NCBI RefSeq assembly: GCF_900168065.1
Contig: NZ_FUZZ01000001.1
Span: forward strand, 62,001-126,000
Source of the DNA: Chitinophaga ginsengisegetis
Lineage (GTDB): Bacteria; Bacteroidota; Bacteroidia; Chitinophagales; Chitinophagaceae
DNA: 64,000 bases
Direction of reading: 5' to 3'
Shown here: positions 19,501 to 26,441 of the stretch, piece after piece
How the letters are laid out: each line of letters opens with the position of its first letter
Position numbering within the stretch: position 1 is the first letter of the stretch
The notes under the pieces: generated by a model
What the model saw: only the letters and a program-made list of their open reading frames with translations
Database searches by the model: none
What the model was told of the DNA's origin: nothing
Position numbers and translations under genes: made by a program

Positions 19501-19674
19501 AATGACCTCAGTGGTAAGCGTCTCTACAGTGAAACCAGGAAAGAAGTACCACAGGGTAAAAACCTGATAAGGATCAATACACAACGTACAGTAGTACTGC
19601 CGGGTGTGTACATCCTGAAGATCACTTCCTCTACCGGTGAAACAAAGAGTGTTAAACTTATCAGGCAGAACTGA
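13555..19674 (+). CDS. Giant T9SS-exported multidomain esterase/adhesin-like protein
   Basis: 2039 residues. In order: signal peptide (1-25, ending VKAQ); alpha/beta hydrolase of the PHB-depolymerase type (about 45-285) with nucleophile Ser179 in NGLSGGG and likely His261 in DAHNTW; Ig-like strands; two FN3 domains (about 450-636); a PA14 domain (about 639-787); two more FN3 domains (about 794-982); cadherin/Ig-like domains; three near-identical modules of about 174 residues (starting near 1176, 1463 and 1747) separated by cadherin-like domains; and a T9SS type A sorting domain from about 1955 (NVYPNPYIDN to the C-terminal Lys/Arg). It should be exported through the outer membrane and anchored or released. 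PA14 and FN3 modules suggest carbohydrate binding. A role in modifying or holding the EPS made by this locus is inferred from position. Confidence 0.9.
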   Translation: MNRTLHRMLLLMLLGLCYLPAVKAQTALNPSDPVITYNPAAPPADPQYDKITKWVRTVRMSYTTSSYKCYIYKNMAFRLKFPKTYAPGVNDGKKYPIYLFFHGVGEKGTIYDNEYQLLWGGQTWASRVDNGQFDGYLIYPQSQGGYWGPNDYDNLKEVIDSIVTSAKGDPDRLSVNGLSGGGWATWEFTMRYPQLTAASLPMSAMATDYGNHIDTYKFTPMWLFQGGLDGNPAPYTTNQVVALINAAGGNFKLTTYPNDAHNTWTDAWNEPDFAPFMLRANRLNPYPLYGSATFCPGETITVGIAPGFLQYEWQKDGVTISTGTSNSIAVTTPGAYRVRGQLPNGWTGWSPTPLVISYKPASPPQTITTSPALVSNVLPAPDGSTGITLQVPAGMLSYEWIRAGSATIISTTNTLTTSTPGAYVVRVKAPNYCIGTYSDTFRVVNSTGVNGPDPISSLVVNSFTKTQIVLSWVENATPAYNEKYFEIYRATQAGGPYVLVGKNNANVVTFTDNNLIPNTSYFYKVRPVNDNAAGPLSAEVKGTTATDSSAPSAPPSLTLGSYTNNQVILNWSAATDDAGIAGYDVYANNVLRTSVGNVLTATVTGLTDGTLYNFYVKAKDVSGKSSTPSNQVTVRTKKANLNYKYYTGSYSNLPNFTNLTPAQTGKAYVPDQSIVPAGVTTNYAVMWTGYIRIPVTGTYKFETYSDDGSKLYFNKAYSNSATATVNNDGAHAAAYASGTVIVNAGVYPITVTYFQGGGGSAMGVYWTSTAAGINTRTLIPAEAFIDTSVVDGTAPTAPTTLAVAVNNYSKLNLTWADKSNNETGFEIYRSTSSGGTYTIVATAAANAVSYTDTALNASTAYYYKIRAIGLYGESAYSAVANATTAAKPLPPAVPTNLVTQALSTQVVKLTWTDNSTIETGYEIQRSLADSLHFSVLKSLGPVASGQGTFSDSSLVANTVVYYKIRAFGEGGYSAFTKAVIAKSLNNPPVIADISSQTIRYGTTQSIPLSATDPDNDAITFSLYNAPAFFSLQQNAGTTSLILAPTAAQQGTYNGVGVIATDANGGKDTALFNIIVNDNYPPVIDSVAGWSADEGTQKTVKVSLHDLNPGNTYTWTALQIPPFATITSNNDTCVINLQPGYGASGTYTIKLQATDNQGGIDVRSFVLTVVDKPTPNYKLLLNFTLNSLAPAPWNNITGATSNLKDDNGQTTSVGLSFDETWWAAGTEGATTGNNSGVYPDAVMSQYLYFGSLPGFFTGAPSMHGHLTGLETNRTYSIKFFSSSKWWAPQPDNGSTQYTINGVTKALNVQNNTTNTAIFENLTADANGEIKFTLSIPAGGQVGYLNAMEINAGGAGDTTVVVNQPPVITAIPNKTLTAGDTLHVQLQGSDPENDAITYTGYSLPSFVSVVQSQGSNPYLLVAPATNNAGQFNNIGVIGTDTHGNSDTAVFNLTVNAPAGGDTSGYKLFLNIKQNSTAPAPWNNVTGRVTNNLKNDQGQTTASSLVFDETWWATNGEGAITGNNSGVYPDAVINDFLYFGSLPGFFTGAPSMTGHITGLEAGKKFTVKFFSSSKWWAPQPDNGSTKFTINGVSQTLYVQNNSTSLVSFTNLSPDANGEIVFTLSIPAGGQVGYLNAIEVVAGTSTAPTVNHAPVITDITNQSVEAGYSLNVPVTATDPDNNPITYSTVNLPSFATLTQSGGNVSLSIAPTISDAGTYNNVKVIVKDTYGAADTTTFNITVTPPPNTSGSYKLLLNFKLNNTVPAPWNNITGATSNLKNDQGQTTTVGLRFDETWWAAGVEGATTGNNSGVYPDAVLAEYLYFGSLPGFFTGAPVMHGHLTGLSANTTYTIKFLSNSKWWAPQPDNGSTQFTINGVSKTLSAQNNTSTTADFLNLTADANGEIAFTLSIPPGGQVGYLNAMEIIATTNIQNLGNNTQLMGTGSSMSVTTNIAKNSMLVNVYPNPYIDNLAIDMTLQKTAPVMLIEINDLSGKRLYSETRKEVPQGKNLIRINTQRTVVLPGVYILKITSSTGETKSVKLIRQN
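17080..19314 (+). repeat. Three long internal repeats (about 525 bp each) in the giant secreted protein gene
   Basis: The three copies start near 17080, 17941 and 18793 and are separated by cadherin-like spacers. Each encodes a Trp-rich module with shared motifs APWNN, FDETWWA, NNSGVYPDAV, YFGSLPGFFTGAP, SKWWAPQPDNGST and GGQVGYLNA. Similarity is high at the DNA level too, pointing to recent duplication or homogenisation. Confidence 0.9.
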
Positions 19675-19702
19675 GTTGTAACTGAATGATTATTATAAAA
19701 GT

Positions 19703-19739
19703 AAAACCGTTCCGGGCGATGTTCCGGAACGGTTTTTTT
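19703..19739 (+). terminator. Intrinsic terminator of the giant secreted protein gene
   Basis: AAAACCGTTCCGG (19703-19715) pairs perfectly with CCGGAACGGTTTT (19724-19736), with an 8-base loop and a T-run directly after the stem. Confidence 0.9.
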
Positions 19740-19831
19740 GTAAAATATTCTCTTTACCCGCCAAACTTCAACGGTTACCAACTAATTTTTATGTTTCGCT
19801 TAAAAATAAAGTGTGTTTTAATATAATCTTT

Positions 19832-19839
19832 TACCTTTG
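19832..19839 (+). promoter_or_regulatory. Bacteroidota-type -7 box of the EPS export operon
   Basis: TACCTTTG fits TAnnTTTG and is the same octamer as the one before the flippase gene. No clear -33 element is seen. The implied leader is about 220 bases. Confidence 0.5.
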
Positions 19840-20065
19840 AGCCATAACCGGATATACCTGGATAGCTATGCTCCCCGGATATCTCCCCATTAACCTCATC
19901 CTCACCAAAAACCTGATATATTGTAAGGCTTGTTGCCAAACATTATCATCTTATTTTTTACCATCTCCTCTGACATGCCAGTTACCACGCCGGGGCAAGG
20001 CTGATATACACTTATCTGTGTATCCCACTCTGCGTATCAATTAAAGCTTAAAGGAAAAATTCTAT

Positions 20066-22252
20066 ATGGACATTGTGTATTTTATAAAGGCATTGCTTAA
20101 AAAGAAATGGTGGATCCTGTTCAGCACCATCGCCGCTGTGGCAGCAGCATTTGCCTTTACCATCGGTAAACCCAAGTTATATGCCTCCACTGCCCAAATG
20201 GCAACAGGCTTTACAACAAATGAACAGATTAAACTACGCGATGAAAATCTGAATCTTTTTGAAGCGGACGTTAAATTTGATAACGTCATCGAAACCATGA
20301 ATTCCCCGCTGGTGATCGGATTGCTGGCGTGCGACCTGATGGTACACGATCTTACGTCCAACAAACCATTCAGGAATCTTTCAGAAAAAGATTTAAAAGA
20401 TCCTCATTATACCAGTGCTAACAAGGAAGAAATTGTACGTATCTGCCGCCAGAAAATTGACTCGCTGCAAATACTCTCTTCCTCTCAGCCTGAAGAAAGA
20501 AAAATACTGGAGTTCATGAAGATTTACCGGTACGACTTTGAGTCTATCCGTAAAATGCTTTACGCTACCCGCCTTTCCCGTACAGATTATATCAATATCA
20601 TTTGTTATTCAGATAATCCTGAATTATCTGCTTACACCGTTAATACTCTTTACAAAGAGTTTATCCGTTTTTACCGCAGTTCACGTTCCGAACGTTCTGT
20701 TGAAAACGTAGAGACATTTGAAGCACTGGTGAACCAGAAGAAACAGGAACTGGATCAGAAAGTTGAAGCGCTCAGAGGTTACAAAACACAACAGGGCGTG
20801 TTAAACGTGGAAACCGCCAGTGGCAACGAATGGGACCTGATCAAACAGTTTGAGAAATCTGTATCAGATGAAAGAGCTAATTACAATAACCTGCAGGCTT
20901 CTCTCAGTAATGTAAACGCACAGCTGGCCCAGGCAAGCAGTGGCAAACCAACTTATTCCAATTCAAACGGAGAAATAGTTAGCCTGAGAAAACAGATCAA
21001 CGATCTGAATGACCAGTACGTAAATTCCGGTTCCACTGATAATGCGCTGGCAGAGAAAATAAAAACGCAGCGCGCCAAACTGCAAAAGGCACTGCTGGAC
21101 GCCTCTGCTACTACCGGTAAAGTGAGTACCCGCGAAGAACTGATCCAAAGCAGAGACGCATTGGAAGCACAGGTAAGCGCCTCCAGGTTAAATATCAGCA
21201 CCCTGGAAGGAAAGATCCGTAATCTTCGTTCCTCTGTTGGCTCTTACGCCAATAAGGAAGCTACTGTTACGTCCCTGCAACAGGAAGTAGAGTTAGCGCA
21301 GGATGAATATAATAAGCTGAAAGAAAAACTGGGGTCCGCATTGGATAACCGGAATGTTCCACAGGATAATTTCCGTCAAACATTAAAAGGACAACCGGCT
21401 TTCACACCCGAATCATCCAAAAGGCTGATCATTATGGGCATGTCTGGCATGGCTGTTTTTATGATCTCCTGCATCGGCATTCTCTTCCATGAGTTTATGG
21501 ATAATTCACTGAAATCACCTTCTGTATTCAACCGCAGCTCCAACCTGAAACTGATTGCCACTATCAATCATACCAATCTTCAACGATATAAATTGCTGCA
21601 AATATTGCAACGGAAAACGGATGAAGCGCAATGGTTAAAAAGACAAAATGTTTTCCGTGAACTGTTACGCAAACTCAGGTATGAACTGGAAAGCAGCGGT
21701 AAAAAAATATTTTTGTTCACCAGTACAGAACCGCAGCAGGGCAAAACCACATTGCTGCAGGCAGTGGCTTACAGCCTTAGTTTGAGCAACAAGAAAGTGT
21801 TGATCATCGACACCAATTTTTGTAACAACGATGTGAGCGTTCAAATGGAAGCAAAGCCAACCCTGGAACATTTCTCTGTACCACCGGAAGAGTTTTCCAT
21901 TGAAAAGGTAAAAGAGATTGTTACTACTTACGAAACACCAGGTATTGAAATTATCGGATGTAAAGGTGGCGACTATACGCCGTCAGAAATTTTACCACCG
22001 AACCACCTGCTCAATTATTTGCCGGAACTGAAAAAACATTACGATTATATTTTGATGGAAGGCGCGCCACTGAACGATTTCACAGATAGCCGCGAGCTGG
22101 CGGCTTACGCCGAAGGTGTGGTGGCAATTTTCTCATCTCATTTAAAAATAAAACAGATTGACAGAGAATCTTCCGAGTTCCTGGAATCTCTTGGTGATAA
22201 GTTCCTGGGAGTAGTTTTGAATAATGTAAAAGAAGATTTTATTGAGCTTTGA
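20066..22252 (+). CDS. Wzc/GumC-type polysaccharide co-polymerase with degenerate BY-kinase domain
   Basis: 728 residues. Membrane helix 1 lies near residues 12-33 (Wzz domain start), a long periplasmic coiled-coil-rich region follows (about 200-430), then membrane helix 2 (about 452-472) and a cytoplasmic P-loop domain. The P-loop is intact (STEPQQGKTT, Lys560) and a Walker A' (VLIIDTNF) is present. The Walker B position reads YILMEGAP where the family has DTPP, so Asp is replaced by Glu665, and the C-terminus (NNVKEDFIEL) lacks the tyrosine cluster. It should control chain length and export by oligomerising in the inner membrane, but autophosphorylation is doubtful. First gene of a seven-gene operon; an AAAGGA ribosome site precedes the ATG. 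Confidence 0.87.
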   Translation: MDIVYFIKALLKKKWWILFSTIAAVAAAFAFTIGKPKLYASTAQMATGFTTNEQIKLRDENLNLFEADVKFDNVIETMNSPLVIGLLACDLMVHDLTSNKPFRNLSEKDLKDPHYTSANKEEIVRICRQKIDSLQILSSSQPEERKILEFMKIYRYDFESIRKMLYATRLSRTDYINIICYSDNPELSAYTVNTLYKEFIRFYRSSRSERSVENVETFEALVNQKKQELDQKVEALRGYKTQQGVLNVETASGNEWDLIKQFEKSVSDERANYNNLQASLSNVNAQLAQASSGKPTYSNSNGEIVSLRKQINDLNDQYVNSGSTDNALAEKIKTQRAKLQKALLDASATTGKVSTREELIQSRDALEAQVSASRLNISTLEGKIRNLRSSVGSYANKEATVTSLQQEVELAQDEYNKLKEKLGSALDNRNVPQDNFRQTLKGQPAFTPESSKRLIIMGMSGMAVFMISCIGILFHEFMDNSLKSPSVFNRSSNLKLIATINHTNLQRYKLLQILQRKTDEAQWLKRQNVFRELLRKLRYELESSGKKIFLFTSTEPQQGKTTLLQAVAYSLSLSNKKVLIIDTNFCNNDVSVQMEAKPTLEHFSVPPEEFSIEKVKEIVTTYETPGIEIIGCKGGDYTPSEILPPNHLLNYLPELKKHYDYILMEGAPLNDFTDSRELAAYAEGVVAIFSSHLKIKQIDRESSEFLESLGDKFLGVVLNNVKEDFIEL

Positions 22253-22262
22253 TCTTTTAAAC

Positions 22263-23342
22263 ATGTATCAACGGATCTTTAAAGACATATTTAGTTTGCG
22301 GCCCGAAAAAAATGATTCGCGTTATGCCTGGATCGATTACGCCAAGGGAATAGCCATTGTACTGGTGGTTTACCGTCATCTGGCATATGGTCTGGTGGCG
22401 CGGGGCGTATCTCTTCCAAAAGAGGTGCTGGCTACAAACGATATGCTTTACAGTTTCAGGATGCCATTATTTTTCCTGCTTTCCGGATTTTTTTTCAGCA
22501 GAAGTGTTGCTAAAAGAGGCGCCGTAAGCTTTGGAATATCAAAGATCAATACGCTATTATATCCCTATATACTTTGGGCAATAATACAAATCAGTTTACA
22601 GATCTTCTTTTCAGATTACTCAAACGCAGAACGGTCGGGAAGAGATTTTCTGAATATCCTGCTCCAGCCAAGAACGCTGGATCAGCTGTGGTACCTGTTT
22701 GCGTTATTCAACGTAACTATGTTGTACCTGCTGACATCACTGCTGATCAAAGAGAAAAAGGGCTGGCAACTGGTGACAGGGCTGCTACTGCTGGGCGTAG
22801 CGCCTTATGTGCGAAGCCACAGTGCGCTTTATGATATTGCATTGCACTACATCTACTTTGCAATCGGCGATATTACTGCGGGATACTTTTTCCGTGGGCA
22901 AACACAACAGCAGTTATCCAACCCGGTAAACCTGCTCGTGCTGACACCGGTGTTTTGTGCCCTGCAATGGTATTACCTCTATCATCAGCAAATGAACCTG
23001 TACCTGTTAATGCTCATTGCGCTTAATGGCTGTTTGTTTGTAATAATGCTGGCATCCTGGCTTGCAAAACTGCAGAAGCTGCAGTTCCTGAGCGTAACCG
23101 GCCATTACTCTCTATATATCTATCTGCTGCATATTACTGTTTTTGCGGCATTGCGGGCAATGCTGCTGAGTATCGGAATTACCAACGGAATAGTATTGCT
23201 GCTGATCTGTATACCATCCGCTATCCTGCTTTCGATTATTGCTTACCGTTTACTGGTAAAAATAGGATGCAGTTTCCTCTTTACAGGAAAGTTTGGTATA
23301 AGCCGTTCAAATGGAAAAATAATGACACATAGTTTTATATGA
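22263..23342 (+). CDS. Acyltransferase 3 family membrane protein
   Basis: 359 residues. It opens with RYAWIDYAKGIAIVLVVYRHL, the family's motif 1 (the usual His is in YRHL), followed by about 10 membrane helices, RMPLFFLLSGFFF and DQLWYLFALF, all typical of acyltransferase 3/OafA proteins. It probably O-acetylates or otherwise acylates the EPS repeat unit. I chose the ATG at 22263, 10 bases after the previous stop; an in-frame TTG at 22242 lies within the preceding gene. Its stop overlaps the start of the next small gene (ATGA). The secreted esterases in this locus could remove the groups it adds (inference). Confidence 0.87.
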   Translation: MYQRIFKDIFSLRPEKNDSRYAWIDYAKGIAIVLVVYRHLAYGLVARGVSLPKEVLATNDMLYSFRMPLFFLLSGFFFSRSVAKRGAVSFGISKINTLLYPYILWAIIQISLQIFFSDYSNAERSGRDFLNILLQPRTLDQLWYLFALFNVTMLYLLTSLLIKEKKGWQLVTGLLLLGVAPYVRSHSALYDIALHYIYFAIGDITAGYFFRGQTQQQLSNPVNLLVLTPVFCALQWYYLYHQQMNLYLLMLIALNGCLFVIMLASWLAKLQKLQFLSVTGHYSLYIYLLHITVFAALRAMLLSIGITNGIVLLLICIPSAILLSIIAYRLLVKIGCSFLFTGKFGISRSNGKIMTHSFI

Positions 23343-23452
23343 AAGTACAACCAAAGAAAAAGCCGATAGACCAACATCTTCATCAGATGCTGATCCTAAT
23401 CTTTATAGCGCTTACTATTATCGCTATGGCTGTTAAAATAGTGTTCTTATAA
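23339..23452 (+). CDS. Small single-pass membrane protein (37 aa)
   Basis: A 37-residue frame starting in an ATGA overlap with the stop of the acyltransferase gene and ending 10 bases before the polymerase start. It has a basic N-terminus (KVQPKKKP) and one hydrophobic helix (LILIFIALTIIAMAVKIVFL). It fills the only gap in an otherwise tightly packed operon and has the right phase for translational coupling. No family is recognised. It may be a small accessory subunit of the acyltransferase or polymerase. Its reality rests on overlap, topology and spacing. Confidence 0.6.
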   Translation: MKVQPKKKPIDQHLHQMLILIFIALTIIAMAVKIVFL

Positions 23453-23462
23453 ATTGACCTAA

Positions 23463-24896
23463 GTGGAAATTGCGAAAAAAAATATCTTCAATATATTTAT
23501 TATTATCGGTTGGGTACTGCTGATTCCGGCAATAGCTTATATCAGCGCCCAGGAGATAAAATACATTGCGCTGCTCATCGGGCTGGTGATAGGAACCACT
23601 GTTGCTGCGATTTCTATTCTGAATTACCGCGCAGGTTATTTTATTTCCTGTACGGTAGCACTGACAGTACGCTTGCTTGAAAGAATGTCCGGCACGGAAA
23701 TACCCGTGGGCGTATTGATAGATGCCATCCTGTTAATCACGTTACTGGGCAGTTTGCTAAAGGCAGGAGACGACAGTATTAAGAAAGTAGACTTTCTCCG
23801 GGATCCTGTGCTGATCACCTTTTACATCTACGGAGGGTACGTGCTGCTGCAGTTTTTCAATCCCGCGTTTGTTTTCGACCGGCATGGCTGGACCACCTTT
23901 GCGCGGGTATTTGTCCGCAATATGATCTTTATGTACCTGGTCATGAAAATGATCCGCAACATGAATGACCTGAAAGTATTCCTGAAATTCTGGATTATCA
24001 TACTTACTATAGCAGCCTTTTATGCGTGTATTCAGCAGTGGTTTGGATTAATGCCGTTTGAAAAAGCGTACATCGCCAAATACCCGGAGAAATTCAAAAC
24101 AGTAATTATTCTCACCGGCATCCGTATTTTCTCCTTTGTGTCGGACCCCGCTGTATTTGGCGTTATCATGGCCTGCGGCTGTATTATAAATATTGTACTG
24201 CTGACCAGCTCCAGTAAAATGATATCTGCATCAAAAAAAGTGTTCCTGCTGATATCACTGGCGCTTCAGTTTATGGCACTGGGATTTTCCGGTACCCGCA
24301 CGGCTTACATCATGGTTCCAATGGGACTGATCATGATGCTGTTTGTAAACCTGCGGAACAGGAATACCGTGATTGGCGCACTGGTATTTGTATTTGCTTT
24401 CCTGGTATTGATGTTCGGTCCGTTTCACGGTAATTCCACTGTTATCAGGATGAGGACTGCCTTCTCCGGCTCGGAAGACGCATCCCTGAATGTGCGGGAA
24501 GTGAACAGGCATCGTATACAACCTTACATCTACAGCCATCCTATCGGTGGCGGATTCCTCAGCTGCGAACCTGGTTCCGGCAGTGAACTGGATGGCTTTC
24601 CGCCCGACAGTGGCTATTTACGTACCGCCCTTGAACAGGGATGGATTGGCCTACTGCTCATCATGGTAAATATCTACATGGTGATGCAATATATGGTCGC
24701 CAATTATTTTGCCAGCAGAACAGAAATGGAAAAGCAGTTTACGCTGGTCATCCTTTGTGTGATGTTCGCCCTGGTAGTAAGTATTTATGCACAGGAATCA
24801 TCCGGCCTTATTGAATCAGCCCTGCTTTACTATGCCCTCAACGGCATCTCTATAAAATTAAAATATTTATTATCATCTCCAAATATCACAACATGA
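23463..24896 (+). CDS. O-antigen ligase/polymerase-like membrane protein (Wzy-type)
   Basis: 477 residues with about 11-12 membrane helices and a large periplasmic loop containing YSHPIGGGFLSCEPGSGSELDGF and DSGYLRTALEQGWIGLLLI, the pattern of Wzy_C/O-antigen ligase family proteins. An FSGTRTAYIMVP segment (about residue 280) fits the same family. In this setting, with a flippase and a co-polymerase, it most likely polymerises EPS repeat units; ligation is the alternative. The start is GTG at 23463. Its stop overlaps the ATG of the next gene (ATGA). Confidence 0.85.
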   Translation: MEIAKKNIFNIFIIIGWVLLIPAIAYISAQEIKYIALLIGLVIGTTVAAISILNYRAGYFISCTVALTVRLLERMSGTEIPVGVLIDAILLITLLGSLLKAGDDSIKKVDFLRDPVLITFYIYGGYVLLQFFNPAFVFDRHGWTTFARVFVRNMIFMYLVMKMIRNMNDLKVFLKFWIIILTIAAFYACIQQWFGLMPFEKAYIAKYPEKFKTVIILTGIRIFSFVSDPAVFGVIMACGCIINIVLLTSSSKMISASKKVFLLISLALQFMALGFSGTRTAYIMVPMGLIMMLFVNLRNRNTVIGALVFVFAFLVLMFGPFHGNSTVIRMRTAFSGSEDASLNVREVNRHRIQPYIYSHPIGGGFLSCEPGSGSELDGFPPDSGYLRTALEQGWIGLLLIMVNIYMVMQYMVANYFASRTEMEKQFTLVILCVMFALVVSIYAQESSGLIESALLYYALNGISIKLKYLLSSPNITT

Positions 24897-25609
24897 AACG
24901 AGTACTATTCTTTTTATTAGTAGCATTAACAGGTACAGTGGCAAAGGCGCAAAGAGCCGATACCAGCATTGTGCTGCGCCTGCCTGCAGATCAGCCAACA
25001 GTGGCCAGACTGAAAGCAAGACTGGTGGAGCTTGCAATGGAAAATCCCCAGATCAAAGCATTGGACATAAAAAAACAGATTACGAAATACGACGAAAACA
25101 GGGCTAAAGCCGGCTGGCTGGATATGATTGTTGCTTCAGGTAACCTGAATGAATTTACCATTAAAGGAAGCGGTACCACCAGCAACAATACACTATACCC
25201 CAGGTACAACTTCGGTATCAATGTGCCGCTCGGACATTTGATCAGCATTCCTAACGAAGTAAAAACTGCGAAGGCAAACGGGAAAGTATTCGAACAACAG
25301 AAAGAAGGTGAAAAGCTGGCTTTGAAATCGGCCGTATTGCGCGCCTACGAAGACTATGCAGCGAACAAACAACTGTATGAACTGCAACTCCCCCTGCTGG
25401 AAGATTCCTACAATCACTACAAACAGGTGGAACAGCGCTTCTCAAAAGGAGACCAGAACACTGCCGTGGAAGGTTTGAATGATGCATACCGTATTTATAA
25501 TGCAGAAATGGTGCGTAAGGTAAACCTTGAAAGAGAAGTAAAACAATCAAAGCTGGTACTGGAAGCAATTATCGGCACTTCGCTGGAAGAAGTATTGCTT
25601 CATTTATAA
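24893..25609 (+). CDS. Half-length TolC-like outer-membrane factor
   Basis: 238 residues with a signal peptide (cleavage near VAKAQ). Long amphipathic helices (about 40-75 and 125-235) surround a short strand pair (about 95-115, TLYPRYNFGINVPL). This is the outline of one TolC/OEP repeat; normal TolC proteins are about 420-480 residues with two such repeats. It is translationally coupled to the polymerase gene. It could form a barrel by assembling more subunits and act as the EPS exit channel, or act as a periplasmic scaffold. No truncation scar is seen, and the next gene begins directly after. Confidence 0.7.
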   Translation: MKRVLFFLLVALTGTVAKAQRADTSIVLRLPADQPTVARLKARLVELAMENPQIKALDIKKQITKYDENRAKAGWLDMIVASGNLNEFTIKGSGTTSNNTLYPRYNFGINVPLGHLISIPNEVKTAKANGKVFEQQKEGEKLALKSAVLRAYEDYAANKQLYELQLPLLEDSYNHYKQVEQRFSKGDQNTAVEGLNDAYRIYNAEMVRKVNLEREVKQSKLVLEAIIGTSLEEVLLHL

Positions 25610-25667
25610 GATGGAGGTTTGTGAACATGATTGCCGGCAAGGCAGATTACCGAAAATAAAATCAAGA

Positions 25668-26435
25668 ATGAGAGTATTTCTTATTATCACGTTCATGCTG
25701 CAGACAGCATTACTGTCTGCACAGGACCTGAAACCATTCAAACAGATTGAGGTGCAGATTACGCCATGGCACCGCATCCCGGCGCTGCTGAAGCTACCGG
25801 ACAATCTGAAAGGCGGCAAAAGATACCCGTTACTTATTTGTCTTCATGGCAGAAGTATTGCGGGTACCGATATTACTAAAATCTTCCGGCAGGGCGTAGC
25901 GAGACAAATGCATGAAGGAAAGAATATTGATGCCGTTAATAAAGTAGATGGCAAAAAATATGAGTTTATTGTAATGGCGCCGCTGGCCACCAGTTGGTCA
26001 CTTGGTCCGGAACACCTGGATGCGGCGATTACGGATGTATTGAAAAAATACCCGATCGACTCGTCCCGTATTTACATCACCGGGTACAGTGCGGGCGGAT
26101 GGTCTGTTGCGATGGCCGTAACCGATAAAAGAACGGCAAAGCGCGTGGCCGCAGCCGTGAACATGTCTCCTGCCACTATTGATGCAGAGAACCTGAAAAG
26201 TTTCCAGGTAACCGCGCAGAACAATATTCATGTATGGTATTTCGGTGGCCGTGAAGAACCCGTGTTTCTTGGCAACTGTAAACTTTATGCGGATAGTACA
26301 AACAAATACAAACCGGGGCTGACCAAACTAAGCATCGGGGAGCATAAACACTGCTGCTGGGAACAATATTACAACCCTTCCTACCGGGAAGATGGTATGA
26401 ATATTTACGAGTGGCTGCTGCAATTTAAAAGATAA
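25668..26435 (+). CDS. Secreted esterase (PHB-depolymerase/CE1-like alpha/beta hydrolase)
   Basis: 255 residues from the ATG at 25668, which gives a clean signal peptide (MRVFLIITFMLQTALLSAQ). An upstream in-frame ATG at 25611 would add 19 charged residues before the signal and is less likely. The hydrolase has LLICLHGRS near the oxyanion site, nucleophile motif ITGYSAGGWSVA, and a late GEHKHCCWEQYY that should hold the catalytic His. It is related to the hydrolase domains at 1-1448 and 13555. Probable role: periplasmic or surface deacylation of the polysaccharide. Confidence 0.82.
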   Translation: MRVFLIITFMLQTALLSAQDLKPFKQIEVQITPWHRIPALLKLPDNLKGGKRYPLLICLHGRSIAGTDITKIFRQGVARQMHEGKNIDAVNKVDGKKYEFIVMAPLATSWSLGPEHLDAAITDVLKKYPIDSSRIYITGYSAGGWSVAMAVTDKRTAKRVAAAVNMSPATIDAENLKSFQVTAQNNIHVWYFGGREEPVFLGNCKLYADSTNKYKPGLTKLSIGEHKHCCWEQYYNPSYREDGMNIYEWLLQFKR

Positions 26436-26441
26436 TCCCGT

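Larger units (their letters stand above)
19675..20065. other. Intergenic region with terminator and promoter of the second EPS operon
   Basis: 391 bases. A strong hairpin ends the giant protein gene, and a -7 box lies 230 bases before the co-polymerase gene; both are listed separately. The remaining leader shows no recognised structure. Confidence 0.6.
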
